A stretch of 64,000 bases of DNA from Alternaria dauci (lineage: Eukaryota; Ascomycota; Dothideomycetes; Pleosporales; Pleosporaceae): assembly GCF_042100115.1 (NCBI RefSeq), contig NC_091272.1:4898001-4962000 (forward strand). Reading direction: 5' to 3'. Below are positions 34,529-46,050 of the stretch, piece by piece (the first letter of the stretch is position 1; each line of letters begins with the position of its first letter). A model generated the notes under the pieces. That model did not search any database and was not told the DNA's origin. It was given only the letters and a program-made list of their open reading frames with translations. Made by a program: the position numbers and the translations under genes.

Positions 34529-35893
34529 TTAGTGGCTCTTGCCACATCCACACCCTCCACTTTTGATGCTGACTCTCTTTCTCCAACTCCAGCTCATTTC
34601 TGGCTCAGCAATCATCTTCTTCATCGCCGCAACATCCTTATCGCCCCACCCTTTATCCAACATACTCATCTCCACACTCAACCTCGCATACCGCACTGCC
34701 TCCCATTTCATCCCAAAACTACTATACACTTCCGCAGCATGCTGGTATGCCGTCGCTAGGCTAGCATCTAGTCGCTCTTGTTTGTATAGACTGATGAGAA
34801 GCTCCGCTGTCGCCGGGGTAGCGGAGGAGGACTCCGTCCAGTCACTCAGAATGTCTGACTGAAGTGAGGCAATTTGTTCGAGGCGGGCATCAGATTCAGC
34901 TGCCAGTGCGGGATGCGCAGTGCATGTTGAACAGGAACATTTGAAACCCCAGTTCTTTTGCAGACCGTGGATGCGTCTTGCGCGGGATCGCTCGTTGTTG
35001 ATGTATGTTATTGTTATCTCCTCGCCGGGGTAAATGGGTCGGACGGCGTGGACGTAGTGAGTCAGTGTCTTTTCATCGAAAAAGTATGCAGCGTTGGGTC
35101 GACAGTCATGATTCAGCATTGCGATTTCCGGGAACAGCGCAGACTGCGAGATGCCATCGATGGCGACTTCGAAGTTATTGGTTGTGATGCGGTCGTCTAT
35201 TTCATCGTCATCGGGCGTGTGGCCGTGGAGCTCCCAGAATAATGACTGAGTCAACTTGGGAAGGGTGGCTATGCCGCGGTGTAATAGGGCAAGGCGTTCA
35301 GGTTCGGGAAGTTCATACAGATCGGGGTCGGTAATCAGAATGGGTGTGGAAGCGAAGATTTGGTCGCCTTTATTGAGTGTCTTGTTGGCGACTAGTCCTC
35401 TTCCTTTCCCTGGGAACTCGTGCTGTTCGAATGGCGGGTTTTCATAGCGGTTGATGTGCTCAAGTGTTTGTGGGCGTCGGAAAGCATCGTGTTCCAACAT
35501 GGCATAGGCAAAAGTTTGCGCGGTGACAATGAAGATGCCTCTCCCTGATGCGAAATTCTGATCACTGAAGACGCAGTATGGTTGGTCCGGCACTCTCTTG
35601 TGAGTGAAACATTCTGGCCAGAAAGTCCAAGGGAAGTTTTCTGTTTGAGATGCCAAGACACGGGCGTCTTCTAGGGAGTTTGTGAGGAGCGAAGGTTGGG
35701 TGGTGTTGGATTCAAATGCAAATGTTGATGCCGGCGAATCTCCATATGCTAAAGGCAGGCATTTTCCGTTGTCGAGAAGGTGGTTCGATGGGCAGGCGTC
35801 TTTTATGAGAGGCTTCTGTACGACGGATTCGATCTTCTCATTGGACAGTGCCAGAGCACCTCCTAGTAAGCTGAGGCTAATGGTGGATTTCAT
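34529..35893 (-). CDS. SET-domain protein with signal peptide
   Basis: A 454-residue intronless gene. The first 16 residues (MKSTISLSLLGGALAL) look like a signal peptide, and a cysteine-containing segment follows (KDACPSNHLLDNGKC). The SET domain spans about 155-310: GKGRGLVANKTLNKGDQIF, the motif NHDCRPNA (NHSCxPN class), and GEEITITYI. A post-SET CSCSTC cluster comes next, then a helical C-terminal region like that of SmyD/SET5-type proteins. The protein ends GGCGCGKSH. SET domains transfer methyl groups to lysine and normally act in nucleus or cytosol, so entry into the secretory pathway would be unusual. The leader could instead be a false prediction. Confidence 0.88.
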   Translation of the reverse strand: MKSTISLSLLGGALALSNEKIESVVQKPLIKDACPSNHLLDNGKCLPLAYGDSPASTFAFESNTTQPSLLTNSLEDARVLASQTENFPWTFWPECFTHKRVPDQPYCVFSDQNFASGRGIFIVTAQTFAYAMLEHDAFRRPQTLEHINRYENPPFEQHEFPGKGRGLVANKTLNKGDQIFASTPILITDPDLYELPEPERLALLHRGIATLPKLTQSLFWELHGHTPDDDEIDDRITTNNFEVAIDGISQSALFPEIAMLNHDCRPNAAYFFDEKTLTHYVHAVRPIYPGEEITITYINNERSRARRIHGLQKNWGFKCSCSTCTAHPALAAESDARLEQIASLQSDILSDWTESSSATPATAELLISLYKQERLDASLATAYQHAAEVYSSFGMKWEAVRYARLSVEMSMLDKGWGDKDVAAMKKMIAEPEMSWSWRKRVSIKSGGCGCGKSH

Positions 35894-36605
35894 GGTGAGA
35901 TAATGTCAGTTGTACGCAGATGCAATATCAGGTAGTGTGAGTATAACAATGAAAGGAACATCCAGTGTGCAGTTCGGTTCACTCATAAAGGTTTTCTGTA
36001 CTTTGGGTTATGGATATGAAACGTAACTTGATCGTGAAGCGAGTGATGAAACGATCCAGCGAAACATGCCGTCCCTGGGCGCACCGGAAGCACGTTCCCA
36101 AGTTACAATACTCTTACTGTGACGCTTTGGGTATGAGCCTCCAAGTAAGAATCCGGACTCATTACGTGGAAGCAGCGATCATCAGCTTGGCTGTCGCATC
36201 ATCGCTCACCTGAAGTAGTGTGGTGAGTATGTATAGTGACTAGCAAACGAGCTGTACCTCGATTTAGAGACTCGGTCGCCGTAAAGGAAACAGATGAGCT
36301 TTACCGTGGTGATGCAGGTGACTTTCACCGTCTTGCCGCGTTGTGATTGTGCGGGGTGGAGGGCGGAGCAAGGTGGGAGCGGGAAGAGGGGTGAGGTTGC
36401 GTTTCGACTCTGAAACTCAGATGCGGTCGCGCCTCGGCAAGACCTGCCAGTCATGAATCTATTCACAGATGTTCAGCAACACGAAGATGGTACTGTAGAA
36501 GTCAAATGTTAAGGCATGTTTGATTCCAAACGACAACCCGAATGTGCTTTCGTATTGTGAACTCCACATACCAAGCTGCGCACCTCGATGGCCACCGCTA
36601 ACAAA
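35894..36605. other. Intergenic, 0.7 kb
   Basis: Promoter of the SET gene and 3' flank of the transhydrogenase gene, both on the minus strand. Nothing else is supported. Confidence 0.55.
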
Positions 36606-38090
36606 TCAATACTCCATAGCATCCTCAAACAAACCCCGTAACTGCTCCCTCTCAGCATCGACATTCTGCATCTCTAAGCTGGGTGCTAGCATCAGCACTC
36701 TCGCTTGAGGAATTGTGCCCTCCACCAACTGGTCCAAATGCTCTTTTCCGAAACCAAGCGCCTTCAGACCGCGTGGTTGATCACCGAGTTTGATCAAAAA
36801 CTCTGCCAGCGCCTCACTCAACACCTCTCCTGCACTCTCTGCCTTGACGTTCGAGATATCCACACCGAATGCCTCGGCAGCGGCCAGATGTCGCTCCGGG
36901 TTTGATGCGCCAGTAAACTTGAATACTGCTGGTGCAGTCACCGCAACACTGACACCGTGCGGAATGATGGTGTGATCAACATTATAACCAGCGTGCTTGT
37001 ATCCGGGGTTTTGCCCTGAGATGGGGTAGGACATGCCGTGGCAGAGATGCACACCTGCATTACCGAAACCGACACCAGCGAGTGTTGCAGCTAGCAGCAT
37101 CTGAGATTGCGCCTCGTGGTCATCAGGGTCTTTGACTGCGCGAGGGAGGTACTTGACTGTGTCCTTGAGAGCCTTGAGAGAGAAGATGTCGGAAATTGGA
37201 TTCGCGCCTTGGTAAGCTGGACGATTGATGGGGTTGGTAGGTCGTGGAGTGCGCTCATAATATGGTATCGCAGTCCACGATTCAAGAGAATGACAAAGTA
37301 CGTCAAGACCTGAAGAGGCGTGAACAGCAGAGGGCATGGTACGTGTGTTCAATGGGTCAACTATGCCCAACGTAGGCTTCAAGTTGCGATGAGCGATACC
37401 AGTCTTCGCGCGCTTGGAGACCAAATCGAAAATGGCGGTGCCAGTCGTCTCAGACCCGGTTCCAGCAGTTGTTGGTACAGCAATGAGCGGGAAAAGCTTA
37501 GATGGGATAGGCATCCCCTTGCCCAACGGGGCGTTCACAAAGTCCAGGAATTCTGCCTCGGGGAACGTGGTGTACAGGTTCATCAATTTGGCAGTGTCGA
37601 TAACACTGCCACCACCAACAGCCAAGTACGCATCTGGTTTCCACGGCTTCGCAAAGTCAATCGCCTCTTTTATGCTGTGGTCCTTGGGCTCGACCCTGAC
37701 CTTGTCGAAGATCTCATATGTTACACCCTCCCTCTCCAGACCTTCAATGACCTGCTTCATGGCATCTAGTTTCCTCACATTCGGGTCTGTGACGACCATG
37801 ACGCGCTTGCTGCCCATGTTCTTGAAGTCCATACCCACTTCCTTTGTACATCCAGGCCCAAACCGTATGCTTGATGCCGCCATCTCAAAGGCATATTCTT
37901 TCTGCTGGAATTGATCGAGGGGCGTTGCGAGGTGTCGTCGTGCTTGCTGGACGGTAGCCGGCGATCGGTGGTAGTTGGGATTCGAATGGCAAGGACATGA
38001 TGGAGGGTGCGTGTATTGTACGGTGCGGAGGAGGTTGAGTGCGCGTGCTGCCCTTGAAGGCGCTATACGAATTGCTGTTGAGATCACCAT
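36606..38090 (-). CDS. Hydroxyacid-oxoacid transhydrogenase, iron-containing ADH family
   Basis: A 494-residue intronless gene with a good start context (caccATGG). The first 50 residues are Arg-rich and lack acidic residues (AIRIAPSRAARALNLLRTVQ), as in a mitochondrial presequence. The iron-containing alcohol dehydrogenase fold follows: AVGGGSVIDTAKLMNL for the dinucleotide, then the family signature PTTAGTGSETTGTAIF and the metal-ligand histidines in HASSGLDVLCHSLE, GVHLCHGMSYPISG and HTIIPHGVSVAV. The architecture matches ADHFE1-type transhydrogenase, which couples oxidation of 4-hydroxybutyrate or similar hydroxyacids to reduction of 2-oxoglutarate in mitochondria. Length agrees with that family. 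Confidence 0.93.
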   Translation of the reverse strand: MVISTAIRIAPSRAARALNLLRTVQYTHPPSCPCHSNPNYHRSPATVQQARRHLATPLDQFQQKEYAFEMAASSIRFGPGCTKEVGMDFKNMGSKRVMVVTDPNVRKLDAMKQVIEGLEREGVTYEIFDKVRVEPKDHSIKEAIDFAKPWKPDAYLAVGGGSVIDTAKLMNLYTTFPEAEFLDFVNAPLGKGMPIPSKLFPLIAVPTTAGTGSETTGTAIFDLVSKRAKTGIAHRNLKPTLGIVDPLNTRTMPSAVHASSGLDVLCHSLESWTAIPYYERTPRPTNPINRPAYQGANPISDIFSLKALKDTVKYLPRAVKDPDDHEAQSQMLLAATLAGVGFGNAGVHLCHGMSYPISGQNPGYKHAGYNVDHTIIPHGVSVAVTAPAVFKFTGASNPERHLAAAEAFGVDISNVKAESAGEVLSEALAEFLIKLGDQPRGLKALGFGKEHLDQLVEGTIPQARVLMLAPSLEMQNVDAEREQLRGLFEDAMEY

Positions 38091-40349
38091 GGTGGGTGAG
38101 AGCTATTGTTTCGCTGGTCGGTCGTGTGGAGATTCGCGGGGAAGCGCGTACCAAATGGAGCTCTAAAATGCGATCCAGTAGTACTTGGAATGCAAATGAA
38201 GTTCTTTATTCTCAAGTAGAAGTTTAGAGGTCAATGGCTATAACTATAGCTTGGTTTGACTGTTGAGCAGTGTGGAGAGGATGATGTCGTCTTCCAATGC
38301 CACACTTCCTGCATCGCAGCTCGACCTCGGATGACAGTTGATCTTGACCACATTCGGTAATCCGAGATGTGGGGTAAGCAATTGCCGCTCCAACTCAAGT
38401 CGGAGATGCATCCTATTCTCCAGTTTCGCTTCAAAGAGCCTCCACACGCGTCTACGGCGCTGATGCCGACAGCGTGTGACATAAACGAGCGGATACTTCA
38501 GGGTCGCATCGCAGGCCGATCGGCGTGGAATCAATTTCAACGTGTTCGCCCCATCTCTTCAGTTCTGCCAACTGCCACCAACATTGATTATCGCATGCGA
38601 GGCAAATCCTGAGTCTAGCGAGTAATAACGACCTACCTAGGTAGGTACTGTGCGTCCCGTACCTGACAAGACCCTTTGCAACAATGCCGGATGACGGCCT
38701 TCTACATCCATCGGCTTTGTGTGTCTACTAGAGCGACAAATAGACACCGCAAAATGCTCGTCTGTAAGCGCGCGCGTTCGCTTGTCGATAATGTGTTGTT
38801 CCAAACGTATTGTCTTGTTTCAAGTCTCGAAGATCAGTCGCCGATTGGCTCTTCCTGAGCTTCACAACTCACATTTCCACATGTTGGTGTCAGTCAATTG
38901 TCCTCAAAAGACACTAACTAACGATGCAAGTTGAAGGATGCGTAGCTGTGTCGGTCACTGGAACGGTCTATGGCAGAATCCGCCTAGTGAGGACCAGCTG
39001 CCAACAATAGCCTCTTCAACTTCCATTTCTGGAGGAGGCTCAGCAATTGTTTACAACATATCACCTTCAATTCTGGAGCATCCTAGGTCTCTCGTGCCCT
39101 CGAACTGGCCTGGTTGCCCCGGGCCGCTCGGGACATCACGCTACCCTGCCCCTCCTTCACAGTGCATACGCGCTCAACTAGTCACTAGATGGCTTCTGGC
39201 GCCCCACCAATCCGAACGCATCTTTGCAAGGCAAGAAAAGTTCTGGGTTTGATGCGTCGTTGCTTGCACGCGACATGTTCTTTACAGGCAGAGCGCAGCG
39301 CTTTGAAAGGTATGTAAGCACGTGATACGGCCACTTCAGAAAGCGCATGTGTTTTCAGTGATTTTGCGTTCTTTCGCGAATTTGTATTGAACCTCATAGG
39401 ACCACTGCCATTGGGGCTAAATTAGTCGGGTGCGGTATCACGCACATACGATTAGGGTGTCACGGTTCTTTGGACCCCCTCCACCGATAAGGCGGGCATT
39501 GGTGGCTGGGCAGCATGTGTCTTCTTGCGCCTGTATGGCCTCGGTTCGCAGATTGACTAGAGTTGATCAAGATACACGCGCCGTCTATCACGAATTCTCC
39601 ATTCATTATCCGCGATACAGTTGGCTTGTAAGTCTTCAGGACCCGGTCAGCCTTATTCAACGCCGTGTAGATGGGAACGCTTGAGTACCTGCCATGCTGC
39701 AGTACAACTGCCTCAGCGGTGGGTTGGTGGGCCTGGACCACTCACAAACTCTAGGAACAACCCCAACTATCACAAGGCTTTCAGCGGCACATACTGACTT
39801 CTCATTGGCTCAGAAACGCCTTCCATGGATCATGCCCTCGCTAGGCACGGCCCATCTCCAGATCCTCCACGGCTATTGGTATCTTGCCGCGCCTGATATT
39901 TCGTTCCCTAGGTCCTGCCGTTCGGAACATCTGCAAAGCCTGTGCGCAACAACAACGGAACCGTATGACATTCCCACAGTTCTCGTTTATGTATTTGACC
40001 AATCGCGATGGCTCTCGGCGCCGATTGAAACGACGCGGGTGAAAGCCCCTTGGGGCTTGACTTTGCTGTGACCGTGCCGCATAATGACATTAAACGAGAC
40101 GACAAGGTAGATATGGGCGCAGCCCCCAGCGGGGCACTTACCGACCAAATGGCCAACTCATGCCCACGTTTTGGTCACAGGAGAATACTATGATATTACC
40201 TGTCCCCCTGTTCCTGTGCTCTTAGAGCCTTTCGTTTCCCTTTGTTGTCGTTCATCCTTTTGTTGCTCGAACAGCCTCATCTCTCACAAGCGCCGAAACC
40301 ATACTCCCAGCAACGCGTGCGCTACCCCTCACAACGCCAACAACCAGCC
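38091..40349. other. Intergenic, 2.25 kb, divergent promoters
   Basis: Lies between the divergent transhydrogenase (-) and orphan (+) genes. Only short frames without domains are present. The longest of the CCTAGG palindromes is at 38631-38646. Confidence 0.5.
38631..38646. repeat. 16-bp palindrome ACCTACCTAGGTAGGT
   Basis: A perfect 16-bp palindrome in intergenic DNA about 540 bp upstream of the transhydrogenase start. It is the longest of the four related palindromes in the window. Confidence 0.65.
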
Positions 40350-43051
40350 ATGAGCTTGCAACTGCGCATCAGCAGCTCGCAAGAACGGCGACCTGCGTTC
40401 AGGGGAAAACCACGGCAACTGCTTCGCCTGAGCGATGTTCCCGATTCGCCTTCATCCTCTGGAGCCGTTTGCGACGCTGTCGACTCTGAAGGGCGTGCGT
40501 GTTGGGCCACGCTTCCGTCAAGCGCGGGCGACCCGTGGTGCTACAAACATCATGACGAATGGCAACAACTGTCATTACGATGGGCCAAGATTCAGAAAGA
40601 AGCGGAAAAGCTGATGGTCACCGGCCTGGATGCTGCGAAACAGAAGATAATGAAACTGCGCCAGTCGGTCGATCTCAGGCGACAAATCCAAGATCGCTTC
40701 TACCCTCGCGGCGGTGACATCCAGGACTACATAAAATGGATCCACAAAATGGAGAACGACGTCAGGGCTCTCGCTGATGCGCTACTGAGTAAGTAGCGTT
40801 ACTTTCCTGCATGCATGGAATGAGGCTGATTGGTATGCTATAGTGGCGAACCTAAATCGCGGCCCGACCCCAGAAACACCAGGAATACATACAACCTCTC
40901 CACACCCAGACAAGTTCAACCAAGGCGAGAAGATTATGATTCTCAGGTCACCTTTAGATCCTCGAATACCCATAGACTCTTTAGGTGGTCTGCCTGACGA
41001 CGGCACTATCCTGGTACTGAAGCATTTCTACCTAGATCTCTGCGCCGACAGTATTCGTCGATTATACGCCATAGTACCTGATCTTGACGATTCGCTCAAC
41101 CGTCCCGTTTCGCCGGGTACAAAGGAGCAGACTGGCCCAGATACTGGTACCGACATCATTCGCGCCTGGTTTCGCATCATGGTTCTGAACGATAGTGAAG
41201 CTGCAACTTTGGAGCATGCTACAAGATCCAAAAGTATAAACGAATTCCTGATGGGCTGCCAAGCCAGTCAACTGGAGATGTACTGCGACTATTTTGAGAA
41301 AGCCTGGCGTCCGAACGCTGTGCAGTATCTTCGTGTAGCGATTTGCGCTCAGGCTCTGGCCGGTGGAGACATCAAGACCATACAGCTGCTCGGCGGTACT
41401 ATTCCAAGTACAACCGAAGGACTGAGAATGACCAAGCCATGCTGGGACATACTGTGAGCTTACATTGTGTTTTGAGAAGGCTCTGCTGACTTCTTATCAA
41501 GCTACCGTTGGTTCCCCACGCTGCTCACACCATGATCACTTGCCAGTATCTGCTCCAACTTCGAAGACTATACGACAATCTGCAAACTGTTAATGCTGAG
41601 GCTGTACAACGACCACTGGTACGATCCGAAAAGCATACTAGGCGAATGTTCAACTGGTGTATACATGGGTTTTATACCTACCAATAAGGGCGACTTCACA
41701 TCGCATACTGGCCTGAAGCAAGAGGACGGAAAGTGGGTTCAGCGTCAATCGCGAAACTATCTATGCGGACAGATGGCGATAGGTCATCCTCTAACCCAGG
41801 CCTTCTTGGATGAACTGCGAAAGCGAACCGCATCGTTGTATCTTGTCGTCTACGAAGGCACACATGCTGATGCTACGGTGCACCCAACTGAACCTGACCT
41901 GTTCATTAGTCGCCATCGATCTGCCATAACACTGGACGAACTGGACAGTGTCGATTTCACAACGACACTCACCCTTGAGGAGATCAAAAATCACCTGCGA
42001 ATGAGGAAGACGACAATGTATGACCCGATAGTAGTCGACTCCTGGCAATTCATCATCATTGATCGCGAGGTTGGACTGCCTTTCCGACTGATCGACATTG
42101 TGCAGGATACACTTATGATGCTTATTGGCGACCCCTCACCCAGACAAATGGCAAAACGTGTCATTCGCGAGATCATACCGTCATCGGTGCAAGAGATCTA
42201 CCTCGAGGAGATTCAGATCGAATGCACGGCTGAGTTGCGCTACCCTCCACCAGGCGAGATACAACACGAAGGGAATAGGTGGAGGTGTTTCGATCCCGAC
42301 CCCATTGCCCTATCTAAAAAGCAGGCGAGGACGACCTTACAGAATGTAAACAGGGATGACAACCGCTTCATCCGCCGCGTTATAGAGGACATGGAGCGTT
42401 ACGGTATCGTCAGTCTTGCGCACGAGTATGAGGAGCCACAAACTCGTCCTCTCATTGTTCAAGGCTCAGACGGTGCACCCGACCTTTACTTTCCATACGA
42501 AGACAACGCGACAAGAGCAGAAGGGGAGCGTGCTCCATCACTACCCTTGCCGTCCGAGACTTGTCTTGTAGAGTTTGCACAAGCATACAAGCAGAAGCAT
42601 CCGAATTCTATCATGGCAAAAGGCTCAATACAGACCCATTACTGTGCATGGCCAATGCCAGCGATCAAGAGTCTGGGAAAAACTGGTCTGAACTTTGCGA
42701 CTTGGGAAGGTCACGTCTACCGTTGGAATGCGATGCGTATGCTCTCTCAATCCTTCCTATTCGCAATCACTAACGTGTTTTATAGCGTTCGATCGCCCCT
42801 CCTCCGCAAACGCATGGCAATATTACATCCAGCACTTCCTCAACTCCAAATACCCATTCGTCATGTTTTACCTCACCACATTCGTCATTTGCGCCACAGA
42901 CCAAGAAGAAGGCGAACGCAAAGCTGCGACCATACTCGAAGAGATGGAAGATAGAGGCTGGAGAGTTACACTGCCGAGGTTGCATGAGTGGACTAGCGAC
43001 ATTGATGAACTGAAGCTGGAGAAGCTGTACAATGGCATCAGTCCGGAATAG
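40350..43051 (+). CDS. Large orphan protein with N-terminal Cys/His cluster
   Basis: Four exons (40350-40788, 40844-41453, 41547-42736, 42786-43051; introns 55, 93 and 49 bp) give 834 residues. The start MSLQLRISSSQERR is the first ATG in frame. Near residues 40-66 is a C-x9-C-x12-C-x2-H-H pattern (ending WCYKHHDEW) that could bind zinc, reminiscent of the short zf-C3Hc3H-type motif. A helical region rich in Lys and Arg follows. The remaining 650 residues are well ordered in composition, with LQLLGG-, FIIIDREVGLPFRLIDIV- and YPFVMFYLTTFVICA-like segments, but match no family I know. No signal peptide; the hydrophobic FVMFYLTTFVICA near the end is probably buried core, not a membrane span. Confidence 0.8.
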
Positions 43052-44186
43052 AGGTAGATGAACTTACATGATACATCGGTCTTCTTCTGGATGAATTAGG
43101 AGGGATTGACGGGGACATACGGTGCATGGCTGGTGAGATGGTGTGTTTATGGATCATGAAACGATATGCGGGCATTTGGAATTCGGTCTTTAGCGTTCAG
43201 CGATGTTGCATACCCTTTTCAATACCATTGCATGTTTGGCGACCACAGTTCTTTGCGAGATTCCACCATCTGGTCAGTGCATAAAATCTGTCCCTGAAGC
43301 TTCACCAGTGTCCCAACGTTGGAAGAAGAGCTTTCTTTCACTCTCATCACCCAAATCCTGACCAACCTAATACTGCAATGACTCAGCACAGTGGCAGGCT
43401 TCAGTATCAGCGTCTGTTAATTTTTGCCGTTGCTAAATGCTACAGAACAGGCTAAATTTCATCAGGGTTGACAGTATGACAAATAACTGTCCCTCGCGAC
43501 GACCACACCAGGTATCCAAGTTCCACTGTCCCATCTAATGGGGGTAACTCACAGGTTTCCTGGTCGACTTGAATCTCGACCTAGCGCAGTGATTGCTGAT
43601 TTGACAATCTTTGAGGGTCCTCGGTGCTACTGTGGGGTTACCCATGTGCTGTGGAACCCATGACAATCTTCTCGCTCTGGCGCAACGCGACGAAGCCACG
43701 ATACGTCAACGAGATTGAATGTAACCATGTGAAGAGGACACCTCCCGCGATCTCCCCTAAGATCGTGGCGCAGCCCGTCAAATGTTACTTCCTAGTGCAG
43801 ATCCCGCTCGCAACTGGATGAGGCGCTCCGAACGTTGACGTCATGGGTCCAGCCAAACCTCGACGATGCCCTGCTCCTCTAGATTGGGCGCATGTCGATC
43901 TAGATTCATCCCCGGAGCTTAAATGAAACTTGAATCCCTCGCTGGACCCTGATTTTTCCCTGCAAAATAGTTACTACCTACTACCAGCGTAGTTATCTTT
44001 CTCTCCCCCCCTGTATCACGACTGGACGGGCTCATTTCCGAAATAACGTGAACCCCGCCCTCAACCAACCAAATATCGCTAGCCGCGTCGGTCGAGCTTC
44101 ACAGCAACCACGTTTCTATATACACGTGCATAGACACGTTCCACAACCGCACCTTGGAGCACTGAGTACCACCAAACACCTGCGAC
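43052..44186. other. Intergenic, 1.1 kb
   Basis: 3' flank of the orphan gene and promoter of the BAR/PH gene, both plus strand. A cytosine-rich run is present near 44005. No gene is supported. Confidence 0.55.
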
Positions 44187-45790
44187 ATGTCTGTGCCGAC
44201 CTCCGCTACGAGTGAGATGCCCACGCGCAGTCTCACAAACCGATCTGCCGACGAAGATGCCATTCCAGGAGAGGATACATCGGAGGTGAGTAGTCCAGAG
44301 ACCATTGAAAGGGATTGTATTTGACGTGCTCCAGGTCACAAAGCTCTTTGCAGAGCGATTGCAAGCTTGGAAACACGCCGTTGCGTACCTCGAGGACTAT
44401 ATTACCGCGACCGAGAAGACAAACCACGCACACGGCAAGGAGTATGAGCGAGTCTTGAAGGTTGGTGCAGTTCACGCGATGCCGATTCGATTGCTGACGT
44501 TCGACAGACTGTCAAGGATCCCCTGAAGGAGGGCCACCACTTTGACCAGTCGCTCGGCGGTGTCGCGGGCATGTTCGAGAACATCAGGTCCAACACCCAG
44601 GTATGCCATCCCTCCACACATATCACCATTGGCGCTTCTAACCATGTCAGGGAATCTCCAACCAACACTACGAGACAGCCAAGCAGCTGAAGGGCACCAT
44701 CCTCCCCATCTTCGACCGCCTACACACCGAGATCAAGAACAAGAGCAAGGAGCTCACAAAGGGAGCCGGCAAGGGCAGCAAGGCTGTCGACAAAGCTCGC
44801 CAGCACACGCAGAAGCACATTGAGCTTCTCGGCCAGCACACGGCAGTCTTTGACTCGCACAGTGGCAGCATGAAGGCTACCGACGACCCCTACATTCTCC
44901 AGCGCGGCATCAACCACCGTCTACACAAGCAAGTGCAGGAGGAGAACAACAACCGCCAGGACTTGATCAGCGTGCAGAACTCGTTCGCGCAGTTTGAAGC
45001 CCACATCATCCAGACAATCCAGCACGGCATGGGCCAATTCCTGCAGGTCGTCAACACGCAGGCCGAGCACACCAAGGCTGCATACTCCGACATGGTCGGC
45101 ACATCCCAGCGCATTCCTCCCGACTTTGAATGGAACGGCTTCATCCAGCGCAACAACACCGTCCTGATTGACCCCTCAGCCCCGGCACGCACGCTCGCCG
45201 ACATCAGCTTCCCCAACCAGAACCACCGCTCCACCCAGCCACTCATTTCCGGATCTCTCGAGAAGAAGGGCAAGATTATGCGCTCCTACGACACAAACTA
45301 CTATGTCGTCACCCCCTCGAAGTTCCTCCACGAGTTCAAGACAGACGACGACTTCGCTAAGGACCCGGTCCCCGAACTGTCTCTCTACATCCCCGACTGC
45401 ATCATCGGTGCCGTCAACGGTCAGAAGTTCAACATCAAGGGCAAGGACGTGTCTAAAGGCAAGATTGGCGGTGCCTTCTCCATGACACACGAGTTCGCAT
45501 TCAAGGCACACACTCCACAAGCTGCGGAGCAATGGTGGGACGTTATCCGCCAGGTGGCCGGCAAGGTGACCAACGAGGCACCGTCCAGCGTGCCTACCAG
45601 CCCTGTATCCGGAGATAGCAGCCCCCAGAATATGTTCCCGGAAGAGAAGACGCAGCCTGCTCCTCTCCAGACCCAGGGTTTGGCTGGCACCAGTGTGACC
45701 GATCATGCTAGTGCGCCGGGCTCTGCTGTTCCGGGAAGTGCGACTACGGCGCCCTCGAGTGCCATTCCAGGCGAGCCGGGAAAGTACTAG
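44187..45790 (+). CDS. SLM1-like BAR/PH domain protein
   Basis: Four exons (44187-44285, 44335-44460, 44508-44600, 44651-45790) give 485 residues; the introns are 46-50 bp. Residues 35-290 form the helical F-BAR/BAR-like region (KLFAERLQAWKHAVAYLEDY.., QHYETAKQLKGTILPIFDRL). Residues 303-411 form a PH domain (ISGSLEKKGKIMRSYDTNYYVV to EQWWDVIRQVAGK). The tail is Ser/Pro/Thr-rich. In yeast, Slm1/Slm2 bind PI(4,5)P2 at plasma-membrane eisosomes and act as TORC2 effectors in stress, actin and endocytosis control. The domain order and length fit that family. Confidence 0.92.
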
Positions 45791-45965
45791 TGGAAGAGTC
45801 TGATAATTACTACTTGTACGTCTGAGGAAGAGAAAGTTGACATGGAGGAAGGCGTGAAGGAAGTTGCATATTGGATATCGTGGCTTGTTGGATATATACA
45901 CATACCCCTTTGCCGTTGAATAGTACTAATACACTCTAATGCTTTCAAACTCTTTCCGTCTTGTC

Positions 45966-46023
45966 GTAACCTTCTGCCTGGTGTTGTAACCTTCTACCTG
46001 TTGGAACTTTCTACTTGTTGTTG
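45966..46023. repeat. Three imperfect tandem copies of about 19 bp
   Basis: Copies begin at 45966, 45986 and 46004 and share the core AACYTTCTNCYTGTTG. They lie between the convergent ends of the SLM1-like and AlkB genes and reach close to the AlkB stop. No function is evident. Confidence 0.5.
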
Positions 46024-46050
46024 TGGTTCTCTTGTGGTCTTGCTAGACGA

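Noticed and set aside
28819..38090. Possible secondary-metabolite cluster (RTA1 transporter, multicopper oxidase, SET protein, dehydrogenase, Zn2Cys6 factor nearby)
   Set aside because: No PKS, NRPS, terpene synthase or other core enzyme is present, and the dehydrogenase is a mitochondrial housekeeping type.
45176..45901. 241-codon minus-strand frame
   Set aside because: Antisense to the PH domain of the SLM1-like gene; a shadow of its codon bias.
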